From Labyrinthula sp. Ha (taxonomy: Eukaryota > Sar > Bigyra > Labyrinthulida > Labyrinthulaceae), in assembly GCA_015227615.1 (NCBI GenBank), contig JAALGZ010000020.1, positions 248,001 through 312,000 on the forward strand: a DNA stretch of 64,000 nucleotides, in the 5' to 3' direction. The translations under genes and the position numbers were made by a program. Numbering within the stretch: position 1 is the stretch's first letter; each line of letters starts with the position of its first letter. Positions 13,364 to 25,191 of this stretch are shown here, in pieces. The notes beneath the pieces are model-generated. The model searched no databases, was not told where the DNA came from, and saw only the letters and a list, made by a program, of their open reading frames with translations.

Positions 13364-13639
13364 GGTATATATTATACCCTTCAAATATTACAAACAGCCA
13401 TTTCGACATATCTAAGGCAAAATCTAAAATAAAATGTCTGTCCATTGCATCAATGCTTAATCCGAGGAAAATTGAATATTAATAGTTTCGTGACTGGGCG
13501 CGTTAAGAAAAATAGGTGCTTTGGGTTAACAAAATCACGGTACTCATCATTTACTTCTATTTTCTTTAACCAACGTACTCAAAGCGTTGAAACAAGCAAA
13601 ATGTACACGTATAATAAGCATGAACCACTGATAAGAATC

Positions 13640-14430
13640 TGATGAGAATGAACTAAACTGGGGTAGCTGCTTGTAAAATAAAAAGCTATGGCTACAGAAA
13701 AGAATACAAGCAAGCAAGATTACAGTGCTGTCTTAAAGTTCTTTACCCTCAGGCTTAAGCTAAATTCCTTATATTGTATGGTCAAGTAACGATGTTGGCA
13801 GGTCTTCCATCAAGAAAGGTATTATATGCATGTGATTGTAGCCTCTCGTGCGTGGCAGAGAAGAGTACACCAGGTTACTTTTCTACTGCTATCAAATTTA
13901 AGGTACTTTGCTTCAGTTAGCTCATCTTCAGTATGTTCAACCTGGCTGTCTGTCATACCTCGCTCAGGCGCTGTTGCTTTCTCTTTGATCTCTTCTAGGA
14001 TTTCACATGCTTAATCGGGAACGACGGGATAAATTTTATCTGCAGCTCCAGCTGTCTATTACATATAGTCTAAAACCAGAGGGAATCTTTTTAGATTCGC
14101 ATTGCCATGGAATAATCTAGCGAAGAGCTGTTCTTAATTGTGGATAGTGTGATATCTATGTATATAACCTTGTAAGGACAGTGCGGAACCCGCGAACTCT
14201 CCCATCCGGGTTTGTTAGAATGAAGTCACAACTAGAACTAGAGCTTATCATTCCATCACATTGGGTGGAAAACCTTCCAATAGCTTCGTGTAATGAACGT
14301 AATGTGTTCTGGGAAGAACTGAGTTTCGGCGCAAATTGAGTATGGTGTTTCTTATTGGTAAACAAGACAAGAAACTATAAGAAAAACACATAACAATCAT
14401 TACCGTTTCTTTACCGGTAGAATATTCACT
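13640..14430 (-). mobile_element. decayed PiggyBac-like transposase relic
   Basis: Minus-strand frames here read as protein but are broken. Around 14.1 kb is KKIPSGFRLYVIDSWS, which resembles the KP-x-K-x-G-F-K-L-W-x-x-x-DS strand of PiggyBac (DDE_Tnp_1_7) transposases. Farther along, about 13830-14010, a frame reads EILEEIKEKATAPERG and then KYLKFDSSRKVTWCTLLCHA. This resembles the family's RG-x-x-x and KW-x-D-x-x-x-V-x-x-L-S-x-x-H segment. An upstream frame (14156-14365) may be its N-terminal part. In-frame TAA and TAG codons occur within these stretches and frames change, so the copy is dead. I found no TTAA target duplications or terminal repeats. The family call rests on pattern resemblance only. 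Confidence 0.3.
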
Positions 14431-15175
14431 TATACCGTTAGGTCGTTATTATTCCCTAACAAGAAGTTTCCTCTGGTCTAGTCTGTGTCTAGTCTTTTCT
14501 CGAACTGTTCTTGAAAAAAAATAATTCAAAATTGAGATTTTATATAAGATGGACCATAAAAGAAGCACACTTTCATATTGCTCATTCTTTTCTAATTCTT
14601 GTAATTCCCCCTCTGAGCACGTCCTATTAACTTGACATTATATAAAGAGAGAATGGTCTATAAGTAAAAACAAACCATGATCCTGATAAAGAAAATAACA
14701 TTGTAAGAAATTAATTTCCAGTGAAAAAAGTATACCTTTCTAAAGCTCGCTTCCACTATATTGCCTTTATTATATCGGTCCTGCAAGTGACATTTATTAC
14801 TTTAAACTTAAAATTGTTCGGTTTCAGCTTCAAACAGAAAATAATGTTATTTTTTTTGAATTGTCTAACAAAACTGGAAACCGAGTTTATATAAAAATTC
14901 TTAATTATATAGTGTTTCTGTTACCTTCTATTTCTTATCGTTTATTACCGTTAGAGGCTATTAACGGTAACCCTCCTATCTTACCGTTACTAGGTAACCG
15001 ATAAGGAACCAGCTTGTTTGATTAGTTTTAATGTCATGGCACGACTGGCTCGGGTTCTCCATATCTTAAGTTGCAGCAGTCGTGTGCAGTATGCTTTGCG
15101 CCATGCACTGCCGGGCAGCGCTATCGTTAGTCAGACTCCTAACGTTAGCTTATCGTTGGTCAACCAAATTTTGGG
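14404..15175. promoter_or_regulatory. cluster of CCGTTA/CCGATA-type motifs
   Basis: TACCGTTA or its complement TAACGGTA, and close variants with CCGGTA or CCGATA, occur repeatedly, most densely at 14938-15003. There TACCGTTA, TAACGGTA, TACCGTTA and ACCGATAA fall within about 65 bases. AACGG is the core of Myb recognition sites (YAACKG). The dense part ends about 30 bases before an ATG at 15036, which suggests a promoter. The link to Myb is inference from the core sequence. Confidence 0.35.
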
Positions 15176-15197
15176 AAATTATACATTCTTAATCTGA
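15036..15197 (+). CDS. small ORF with presequence-like N terminus
   Basis: An ATG-initiated frame of 53 codons, shorter than most gene finders accept, begins MARLARVLHILSCSSRVQ. It is Arg-rich, amphipathic and free of acidic residues through its first half, as in mitochondrial targeting peptides. It stands just downstream of the densest CCGTTA-type motif cluster in the window and is less AT-rich than the flanks. A second coding-like frame follows at 15243. The two may be exons of one gene, but I could not find a GTA...TAG intron that joins them. No family recognised; chance remains possible. Confidence 0.3.
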   Translation: MARLARVLHILSCSSRVQYALRHALPGSAIVSQTPNVSLSLVNQILGNYTFLI

Positions 15198-15242
15198 GTC
15201 AAAAAGTTTAAATCTTTGAAGACAAAACGGCGGAGAAAATAA

Positions 15243-15503
15243 ATGGTAGTTCATTATAATGTTGTATCTTTAGTGCCGACTATCTTCTTCATGGATCTTA
15301 TGTGCGTTTTGACTGAGAATATAGATGAAAGACACCTCTATAAGGCTGATGCTAAGCAAGAAGAAACTTTGTTAGGAAAAGTTTAAGCTTTGAAAAAGCA
15401 GAGAGACAAACCTGACACTAAGCAAGATACCTTACTCCACAATAGTTATCACTTTAAAATTTATTCTATATCCTTTTTTCTACTTTATTGGGGGCAAAAC
15501 TAA
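15243..15503 (+). pseudogene. coding-like frame interrupted once by TAA
   Basis: From ATG at 15243 the frame runs 47 codons to TAA (15384-15386). It then stays open in the same register for another 38 codons to 15503. The composition on both sides is hydrophilic and similar: LYKADAKQEET before the stop and KPDTKQDT after it look like a loose internal repeat. This fits a recently broken gene or exon. No homology was recognised. Confidence 0.25.
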
Positions 15504-18500
15504 TAAAACACTTTTTTATATGAGAATTTGTATTAATTTGGCATAAACTTGTAAAAGTTATTAAAACTTTAAAATTCACCTTTTTCTCACCTGATCAACT
15601 TCAAACTGAGCTTAGAAAACGTTAGAATCTGATTTGATTGTATTTGACAAATTCAAAGTTAAGTCTTGGCTATTTTAAATTTGATTTTGAGACAAAGTTC
15701 AATGAAGCCAAATAATTATTGCAGATATAGATAGGGGAGTTTTTATTTTCTTCAAAAACTCTTGTAGAGGAATTAGAACATCCATACCTAAACATTAATA
15801 CTCTTATTCAGAGTTTTTCGATACTTGGTATCACCCGTTCAGGAATATTTAGCATTTAAGAGTATCCTTTTTCAGGGTTTCTAAGATCTTGGAAACAGGA
15901 TACATTGTTAGGAAGTCAATACAGAATACTCCAATTCTCAAATACACTTGTTTCTAGAGCAAATTCATCCGCTTTTTTGACTGCTGACGTATGCGTAGGC
16001 TCTAGACGAGTATTTCTTAAGGTATTGCATGGGTTGAAGTTCAGAAAAACACAATTTTACCCAAATAACTGTTTTTCTTTAAAATAACATGGAACACTTC
16101 CTCGAAAACTACTTTAAATGCTACAGATATTGTTTGTATTGTTGGGGGATTAAAAATACAAAAATGTAGAGGATTTTATTAAAAATGAGAGTTTTTCTAT
16201 TTTCAGATGTGCAGCTTTTCAGCATTTGACTTTTCTGAGTCAAGTTTAGCTGAGTTACCGTTAACTAGAGAAGAAAAACCCTGAGAAATAGTTTCATAAA
16301 TTAGGTATGATGATTCCTAAGGGTCTGAGAAGAATCAGATCACCTGTAGAATTGTTCTTCGTGATTTTACATTTGAATGTATGTTTTTTTAGAGATCTGT
16401 AAACTTAGTGAAAAAGACCCTTAAAATTAGACTTTTATAGGATTTAAAACACCCATCCCTATCGAATACCTTAGAAAAACCTATGTCTGGAAAGGTTTTT
16501 TAATGTGAAACATATTATGGGTGATAATATTGTATTTGAGAAAGATTTCGTAAGAATAACTAAGAAATACTATATGCGTTATTTTCAGTAATCATTGTTT
16601 TTTATATTGTATATTGTTTTCGAATTATAAAATTATATTTAAGCTTTGGGTTGGATTTGTAATGTTTTTTGAGCTTTGCAGGAGAGTTGAAATATATTTA
16701 GGATTGCATTGCCATTTTGCTGCCTTTTCTAAGGAATTGTTGAGGCAGTTGTCATCATCACATAATAGCCAAAAACTAAGATAATATTATTTATTATAAG
16801 TAATGGAATTAATCTAAGAATATTGCCTGGCAGTTTATATCGGCATTGTATTCTTTTTTTCAATGTTTTCTAGTCGATATAAAATAGCTGAGCTATATTT
16901 TGGTGGTATCTGGTGTTCTACATAATATTAATCACTTTAAATACTATTAAACCTTATATATGTAGAGGTGTATTTAGAAGAGCTTTCCAAAACTGTATTT
17001 TGTTTTTTATAATTCGAACAATTCGATGAGAAATGAACTCTGTCATTATTTAGTATTTCACCCAAAACACAGGTTAATTTGAAAGGAATAGCCTAGAAAG
17101 GTATCTCAAACTATGTAAATTTTAAAAATCATAAAGAATATCTGTTAAATGTATATTTTTAATAAATATTTTATGCGTAAGTCACTTTGTATACAAGAAA
17201 AGAATCATAATACTTGAATATCAATATTTGAGATAAGAGTTGCATGTAGTTTGGAGGTATTGTAATGATTAGTGTAACGACAGATACCTATGTGAAGACT
17301 GGCACTAAAAAGCAAAACAAATTTTGAATATCTGTTGCAGTTTTATAAGGTTTCACTTGGTCTAAGGAAACAAAATATATGTGGATATAAGTACTTTTAC
17401 TGAGACAAGTCCCATATACATTATTTTCTTCCGAAAGCTGTACTTGAAAGTTTGTGCAGCCAGTGTATAGTTTATAATAAAGCTACATTATTATTGCGAG
17501 ATTTTAGAGCATTCAAATACCTCCTAGAAATAATATTTATGGTTTTTGCATGAAATCTTGACCGGATATAGATTCAAATCTATATGATATTTATGCAAAA
17601 ATCCTCACTATTGTCAAGAGGTTTTGTTTGTTTTGGTGTTCACATGCGTTAACGAGATTATAAAGATAAGTCAGGTTAAAGTCACACCTACTCTATTCCT
17701 AACTTTAATATCAAGTTTCATTGAACATTGGTTTGGAATTGAGTTAAAAGCATTTCATTTTCTGCATTCGTCGTCTTCTGTTGCTATTGTTAAAGAGCTA
17801 ATGGCCTCTGTTCATAACTTATTCAAAATAAGCAATACGTAAAATAAACAAAATTTGATGAATTTCTTTTTTCTAACATCGTAAGTCACTTGTATTGCTC
17901 TGAAGTTGTTGTGAAGCCATATATACTCTCTTGTATTATCCTTCTTAAGTAGATTGTGTGCAGTATACCTGTAGAAGGCATCTAATTGAGGTATCAGCAA
18001 TGAGAATTTCACAAGAATGAATTAGACCGGAATTATCTATGTTATTGTGAGATAGAGAAGATATATCAATGAACCCTAGAAACACCAAATCTTTACCTGT
18101 GAGCAATTTGACACACTTCTCCAGAAGTTTCCCAGAGCTTCTCCTTTCTCAGTCCCAATATCTCATTTTAACTGTAGGTTAAAGTAAGAGGATATGAAAA
18201 TTCGGTGCAAACCGTTAATTTTATGAACAAACAAGCACCGCCTACCTCATTGGATCGAGAAGGAGGTTGGAGCATGAAGTATCATATGTTGAAAACATTG
18301 TTAGAGCGGGCAATTCTTTAATTGTGCATTAAGATAATAATATTAGAAGATGAAAAGTAGGACGATAATTCCTAGAGGCAAGAGCCTATACATTTTTTTT
18401 TAAATAAAGGAAGCTTTCTCTTAGAAAATTTCTTAATTTGAAGTTTAAAGTACCGCTACCATACTTGATTTCCTCTCTGGGGTTCCAAAGGAGTGATCCT

Positions 18501-21500
18501 TTGTAGTTTAGTTAAAATTCTTTACTCTAATATATCCGGTTATTACAAGAAGAACGTAGTTCACAATTATATAGATAATATTAGTTTTATTTATTAAGGA
18601 AACTTTTAAAGAGTTAATCATCAATAAAGATAGACAAGAGCTTATCATTCATAGGAAAGGTTGTTATTGGAATCACCAAAACTTATTATTACTTGATCTG
18701 GTATATGGGTACTGATGCAATGATGTGTGACTTTGTCTTAAGTAACTTGCCCTTTAGCTGTTGTATCTAGGTCTTGTAATTCGTACAAGGATTTAGATTT
18801 ATAAGAATATCTCGTGAAAGTTGGGAAATCTTAAGCTCAGCGAAACAAAAACTACATTCTTTTGATTAGTTATAATTTTTAAACCCGGTGTCGAGGTTTG
18901 TACTCTTTAACTGATGCTTCAAAAGTTCCTCAAAACCTACCGGAAGCCCTAAATCAATTCCTCGTGTTGTTTTGCCATTCTTAAATGGACTCTTTAGTTA
19001 TCACTTAAGATAGATACAAAGTTATCAATATCAAAGTTTTTAACGAACACCTCATTATTGAGTCATTACTCTTCAAATTCAAATCGAGGTTCATTCAGCT
19101 TAATCCCGTTACCTGACATATTTTGAAAAAAAAATAAATCCGCAAGAAAACTAATATCATACTTCTATTTTTATTACAGGGAGGGTAATTAAATAAATGC
19201 TTACAGTGATTGGCATCACTAAGTGTGAAAGTAATAAAGATTTAATTGTTTTTAAGATGAACAGATACAACATATACTTTGCAACATAGTTTCATGATAT
19301 CGAAAATAAAACCCTTTGGATCACAAGCTAAGTTATCAAAGAGTTACTTAGCTACCTTAAATGCTTTTTTGTAATAAGAACTATAATATTTTAGATTTTT
19401 CGAAGATCAATCTATCTAGATTTTAAATAATCATAAAATTGAAAGAGAAGATAACTCTAATCAGACAAACAACTCCAATTTCCATGGTTCTTAACTTTGC
19501 TGAAGTCTTAAGTACACCAGAAAAAGGTATATATTTGAAATAAGCCTTAAAATGCAAATAAACACAACAAAAACACCAAAAAATTAGAAAGAATGAGCGA
19601 TTAATTTCATAAAATTATTTATCTCTTTGGCAAAAATTTTCTGCTTTGTTCCCCAACTAAAACATATTTCTTCGAGAGAGGTATGTAAATGTTTTTGTTG
19701 TAACGTACAGCCATGAGAAATATATTAAACTGCTTAGGAGATTATTATCTCCCAGCTAAGTTCTTGAAAGGGTAAGTACACTTACTTTCCCATCAAACTC
19801 TCAAACATTGATCATTTATACATATTAGTACATTATAGTTCCCCGTATTTATTTGATTGCAAATAGAAAGTTGTAACATTATTAAGTAACTTAAATAAAA
19901 ATACCTACAATACGGATCTCGAAATTTTTAGCTGAATAATTACATCGACCATGTTTTTGGGAGATAAATCTACTGAGAACAAGAAGTTTTACAATTTTAA
20001 ATGTTAAGCCAGAATATGTTTATAAAATAAATTTATATGATAGTGTGTTGAAATCAATCATTGAAGACCTATGAGACGGAGCTATCTCTTCAGAAATACA
20101 ATAATGTGATCCTGACATAAATTTCTTGCAGAATAGATATGTTATTCTCAGAATATGAAGTAAAAAACCGAATATATCCAAAATGCTACAACCCTTATCT
20201 AATAAATGTTAGAAATGATTATTACACAGCGGGCATGTCAAGTAACAATACTGTGATTTAAACCACAACACTAGAAGACTTTTCTTATGGAAAGGTAAGA
20301 TCCACATGAGAGTCACAGGCCCTAATACATTATCAAAATGTAGTGAGACCCTATGTGAAATTATTCAGAATAATCAGCGACTCTTACTGAGAAAAATAAG
20401 AATATTTTATCGATTTCCCTCTTTGGTTTCTAGTACACTGGAAAGATAATAGTTTTTAAGGATAAGCACATTAATAGTCATGGAGTTTGTCATTGTTGAG
20501 AAAGAATTATGTATATTGTTCTCATAATAGTCCCTTGATTATTTTTGACGTCTAGCTTGAGAAAATACTATTTTTATTGTATTATTTTCAGTACAGTTAT
20601 CATTAATAACCATAAGAGTTCTTAAAAGTAATTATAGTATCTTCTAGGTGGGTCAGAAAAATCAAAAAATCTTATTCGATTTTAATTCTTAGGGTGTATG
20701 GATGGTTATAATGATATAGCAGAAATAACCAAATGAGATTCTGATTTATCTGTAAACAAAAGGTTCTTATTAAAAGTTCAACCCTTTTCAGATTGACTAA
20801 AAGTTACTAAATAACCAAAAATATGCCGAGGAGAAAATCACAATTAATACCATGGGGTTCCTCATAACAACGAATACGCAATCATTGCTTTCTAAATCTC
20901 CCTTGAAAAACGCGGCTAGGTTTTTTTTCTACCCATTTTTACTTATTGCTTCTAGCGCTTAGAATTAGGCCTAGTTTCTTGTCCATCTATTCATTCTACA
21001 GAATATGTTTGTTGGTGCTAATATAACTAAATCTTTCCATGTTCTTTATTTCTTTTCTCATGGGTATTAATTGGACACTTCTATGCAAACAAGTTTTTTT
21101 TTGCAAACCTTGAGTACTTATATAACATATTTCAATTTCCCCTATCTTTCAAGTGTTTAATATTATTGTGGCCGATGAACTGTTACTGTCAGTGCAAATT
21201 AAATACACTGGGTAATACAAGAACCCTTACTTTCATCAGCCTTTCAAAATATTGTGCTAGTTTTCTTTACTGCAACATTGTCTCGTTCTACTACTATGCA
21301 CAGCTCATAATAAGCTTCTCTACCTACCTATTACATCAATACTGATATCAAATAGAAAACATCAAGTGGTTATACATTTGCCAAAATTAATATCATTATA
21401 AGAATTCCCAATATTTTGTCATCAAAAATGTATTTAAATGAGTTTTCGACTTAAAAATTATACGATATTTCATTTTATTATTTATTTCGCCTTGAACAAT

Positions 21501-24300
21501 AATAAAATTGTTTAGCTCTCGCAAGTAAGATTCCTAGTGCCTTGCCATATGTAAATTTAGAGCCAAAAAAATGACCAGATACAAGTTTTTTTTGGATTAC
21601 ATGTGAAAGCGCTGAAGTATAGCAATATATATTGAGTTAATCTGCTTTGTGTTGCGCCTACAGTGCTGGAAGACATTGATGATACACCCGAGTTTTCAAG
21701 CCATTCAGATTCCCCCTGTTGATTTGATACGATTACTAGCAAGATGAAACTGAGTAAGCCAACAAAAAATATACAACCCTTATGTGATTCATTGTCATAC
21801 AGTATAAAGTTTTGAAATAGAATATTGAGTCTATGTGTCATTTTCATACATTTGGTGGATTTGCTGTTATAATCAGAGATACATACGTAACAGAGCAGGA
21901 AACCTCCTAAAGTTTCAATTCTACCTTTTATCTTTGGCCTAGAAGCACATCAACATTTTTTTTTCTTCGTGTTAATATGTTCAACTTAGGTATTGCACAA
22001 AACTTTATGCTGTGTATTTTAGAAAGTGTGGGTTCCCAAATCGTTTCATATTTCTAGAAAAGATAAGTTTATAAAACCTCAAACTCTATGAAAGTAATCC
22101 TGAGAAAAGTTAAATCAAATTATGAAGCTAGCCCTGTTTGGATTCAAATATAAAAATATATGACTCAAAAGGTTAAATTTAGAGCTGAAACAAATATACC
22201 TCTATGACTGTTCTAGATCACACCTGACAGCTAAGAAGGTACACTCTGGTACTATAACTTTGGTATGTGACAGCCCTTTTTTTCCCATCTTGAGTCCCGA
22301 TATTTTAATAAAACCAGAAGATGGGTCAGGGATTTAATTGTGGTTACTACACGGGGGGGGGGGGTAAGGCTTTATTCAGGCGTATAGAAGACTTAGTTAG
22401 TCACAGTAGAATACCAATGTAAGCTTTATGCCTTTGAAGTTTCACACCCAGAAGAAGCAGTTAAGTTCTTAGATAAAGATCATCGTAACCCAGCGAGATT
22501 TTCGCCCATTACTTCCGTATTTATTGTAGAAAATAACAAACTAAGTAAAATATAAAATGTGTTCAAATTTATTGCATCCTGTTACCTGAAAGTATTCTTA
22601 GAATATACATATTGAGGTATAGCGCATTACGTTTAGAAGAAACTCTGAGGAAAACTAATAGTTAACTGCTGGGCAAATTTGAGCATATTTGGATGGGATC
22701 AAAAGGAGCAAATACTTTCTGCACAGGTTAACCTCAATTATTTTCAGTGGAATAGCTACTGAAAAAATTAAATGGAAAGATATGTAAATCTAGGCTAAGA
22801 TTATTACTGTCATCGTATCGGAAACTGTAGAGGCGTTGAAGATAAAGTTATTCTTAGAATTCCGAGCATAATTTCCGTTCATATAAGTTACGATGTTCTA
22901 TGTTCAAAAAAAACAAAATATGGTGATAAACCTGAACCCATCAAAAGCTAACAACATGTATCTGCGGTAACCCTCAGTTGAAACAAGAAACTGGCATTAA
23001 AATACAAAATGTGAATTTGCTTAGAGATTCTGCTTCCTAGCAATCAACTTTTGGTTTACTTGCTTCTAAGACATTTTTTTTGTTGATACTGAGGTTTTGC
23101 CATATATTCTTCGCAGAATATTTAATTTGACCACCTATAATCCAATTATATATTGTAAATATTTTGCTAATTGTCAACAATTGGCAAATAGTTAGTTGCA
23201 TTTGATAAAAGCTTCGCTGAGATATGCCGCTTTAAAGTTTTAGTTTTATTGTTTGTCTGAGTTCTCCGTTTTTCAGAAAAATCTTCCTGAGGAAAAAGTT
23301 CACTGCAAAGAATTTTACTTCATACACTCATGTATGAAAACTTCTCCCTGCATGGTTAAGGCCTGGTACATTTAAACTTGGCTACCATCATATAAACAAT
23401 CTAACACGCAGAAACACTATCATAGGACAATATCTGGAGGTGCTGGATCTGGGTGAATGGTAATGATACCAAATTTTCAGTACTCTTACTTTTATTTTTT
23501 TTCTACCCTACTGGGGTGTTGTGAGAGGTGAAATCTAAATCCATTTAGAATATAAAGAAACATAAGGAAATTAAAATAAAAGAAGAACATGTTGCAAACA
23601 ACCCCAATAAAGTTACATGGACAAAAAAATTGCAGCATGTTAAAGATCATTCTAAGGGCCGCAAAAACAAAAAATAACCCTCTGCCCTGAGAATAATTTC
23701 CTTAATAGCAGAGAAAATTTTAAATTGATTAAGAAATCTAAGAATTTGGGTTTGAATTATAGTCTAGAGTCTAGCGTTTGTTGAATGGGAGATTAATTTA
23801 CAGCTTTATCACGAACTGAGGTTATCAAATTTTTCATTAGTTGCCTCTATCTATATATCACTCTACCTGAGCTCGTCTCTGTTTTCTCACTTTGGCTAAT
23901 CCCATTAATAATCACAAACTTAAACATGGTTTTAATATCGTTGCTGTTATCATGCAGTTCTTTAATAAACCATATCTTGAACAGTGGCTTTCCTCTAGTT
24001 AATGAGTAGGCAGTCTTAATCCCTTTGGAGTTTAAATGTTTTCGATATCCAAGCATGAGGAAAACTTTAAGGTTCAAAATTGCAAACGATTAGCTTATTA
24101 GCAATTCATCTTTAACCTTCATGTATAATTTTATTTCAATAGTAATAACTAGTTTCTCGAGGACCTCACAAAGGTTGATCTGATTCCTCTTACGTTCATG
24201 TAGTTGTTCGGGTTTTGGGAGTAACGAGAAGTTTTCAATATGAGCATACTTCTTCAGAAATCCCGTTTTACGTGTTGGTCTAGACAGAAAATAGGTAACA
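15504..24300. other. gene-poor AT-rich stretch
   Basis: I see no convincing gene in these 8.8 kb. The longest ATG-started frame is on the minus strand at 21557-21847: 96 codons with one hydrophobic segment near residues 32-45 and a Ser-rich tail. It has no homology and no supporting context. A run of 12 G lies at 22353-22364. Otherwise the stretch is AT-rich unique-looking sequence with short A and T runs. Confidence 0.6.
22353..22364. repeat. poly-G tract
   Basis: A run of 12 consecutive G, conspicuous in AT-rich DNA. It could form a G-quadruplex or be a slippage-prone homopolymer or assembly artefact. Confidence 0.8.
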
Positions 24301-24302
24301 TG

Positions 24303-25140
24303 GTGTTAACCTTTACCGAAACCTCGGCGAATATCGAAATTTGGTTTTAGTTTTATGAAGCGACCCTTAAATTACGTCTTTCCGTATCGTCGGCCTAAGA
24401 CTTCTTATCGTAAATAATGGTAACTATCGGAAGTTAATTTTGACAAATTTGAGTTCCCTATATCAGGGTAACGAGAATACTTAACCGATAGTGAGATAAC
24501 GGTAGCAGCGTAAAGTAGTCTTATTTCGTTTTCCCTAAGAGCATTTATTTGATAGTCTTGTCGAGAACCCTCTCTTGGTTATATATCTTAGTTAGATTTC
24601 CTTTTAACTGGGTAATAGTTTGAAAATTTTTAGCACAAAAACAACATTTTAATCACATATATCAGCTAAACTAAGGTGCCCAATACCAAGAAACAATCAG
24701 GGTTCAAGTTGATGTAGGGATATTGCGCTTAATGGTAGTCAAAACTACCGCCCCGTCTCAATATTTACAATTTTCTTATGCACACCAGAAGGTTTGTGGC
24801 AGTTTTTCCCTGGCGTTTTTCCCTTTTAAACTTAAGTTTAAAATGAAAATGATGAGTTTCCATGAATTCCAAAAATAGAACAAGCTTCTAGTACTTTTTG
24901 TTCTTATCGTTACTTTCGTTAAATTCCGATATTACAATTATACCAAAAATACCGAACTTAGCTTATCCCTATTACCGATAAAAACTTTATCGGATATAAA
25001 AGGTATTTTACCGGTACACATTATTTGATAAGGATATATTTCCCGAATCCCGAAGTTTACTATTTGCCCAAAAATAACTGTTCCAATATCATTCATGTAT
25101 GTCTATTCGGTCCAAAGAGCATACGTAACGGCACGTTTCT
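24303..25140. promoter_or_regulatory. CCGTTA/CCGATA-type motif cluster upstream of the EHD gene
   Basis: About a dozen CG-centred motifs of the types ACCGA, TAACGG, TATCGG and ACCGGT occur in the 850 bases before the EHD start codon. Among them is a perfect inverted repeat, CCGATAAA-AAC-TTTATCGG, at 24975-24993. On the minus strand one motif group sits inside a short ATG-started frame of 27 codons (MCTGKIPFISDKVF), so some motifs could be coding relics rather than regulatory sites. Confidence 0.35.
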
Positions 25141-25191
25141 ATTATTTCTCATTTCTCGATTCTAGATAATCAAATACCAAATAACCAGATC

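Noticed and set aside
13083-13415. 110-codon hydrophobic plus-strand frame
   Set aside because: It overlaps a better-composed frame and its hydrophobicity is what a shifted frame of T-rich DNA would give.
21557-21847. 96-codon ATG-started minus frame with one hydrophobic segment
   Set aside because: No homology, no motif context and no neighbouring gene; one such frame is expected by chance in a stretch of this length.
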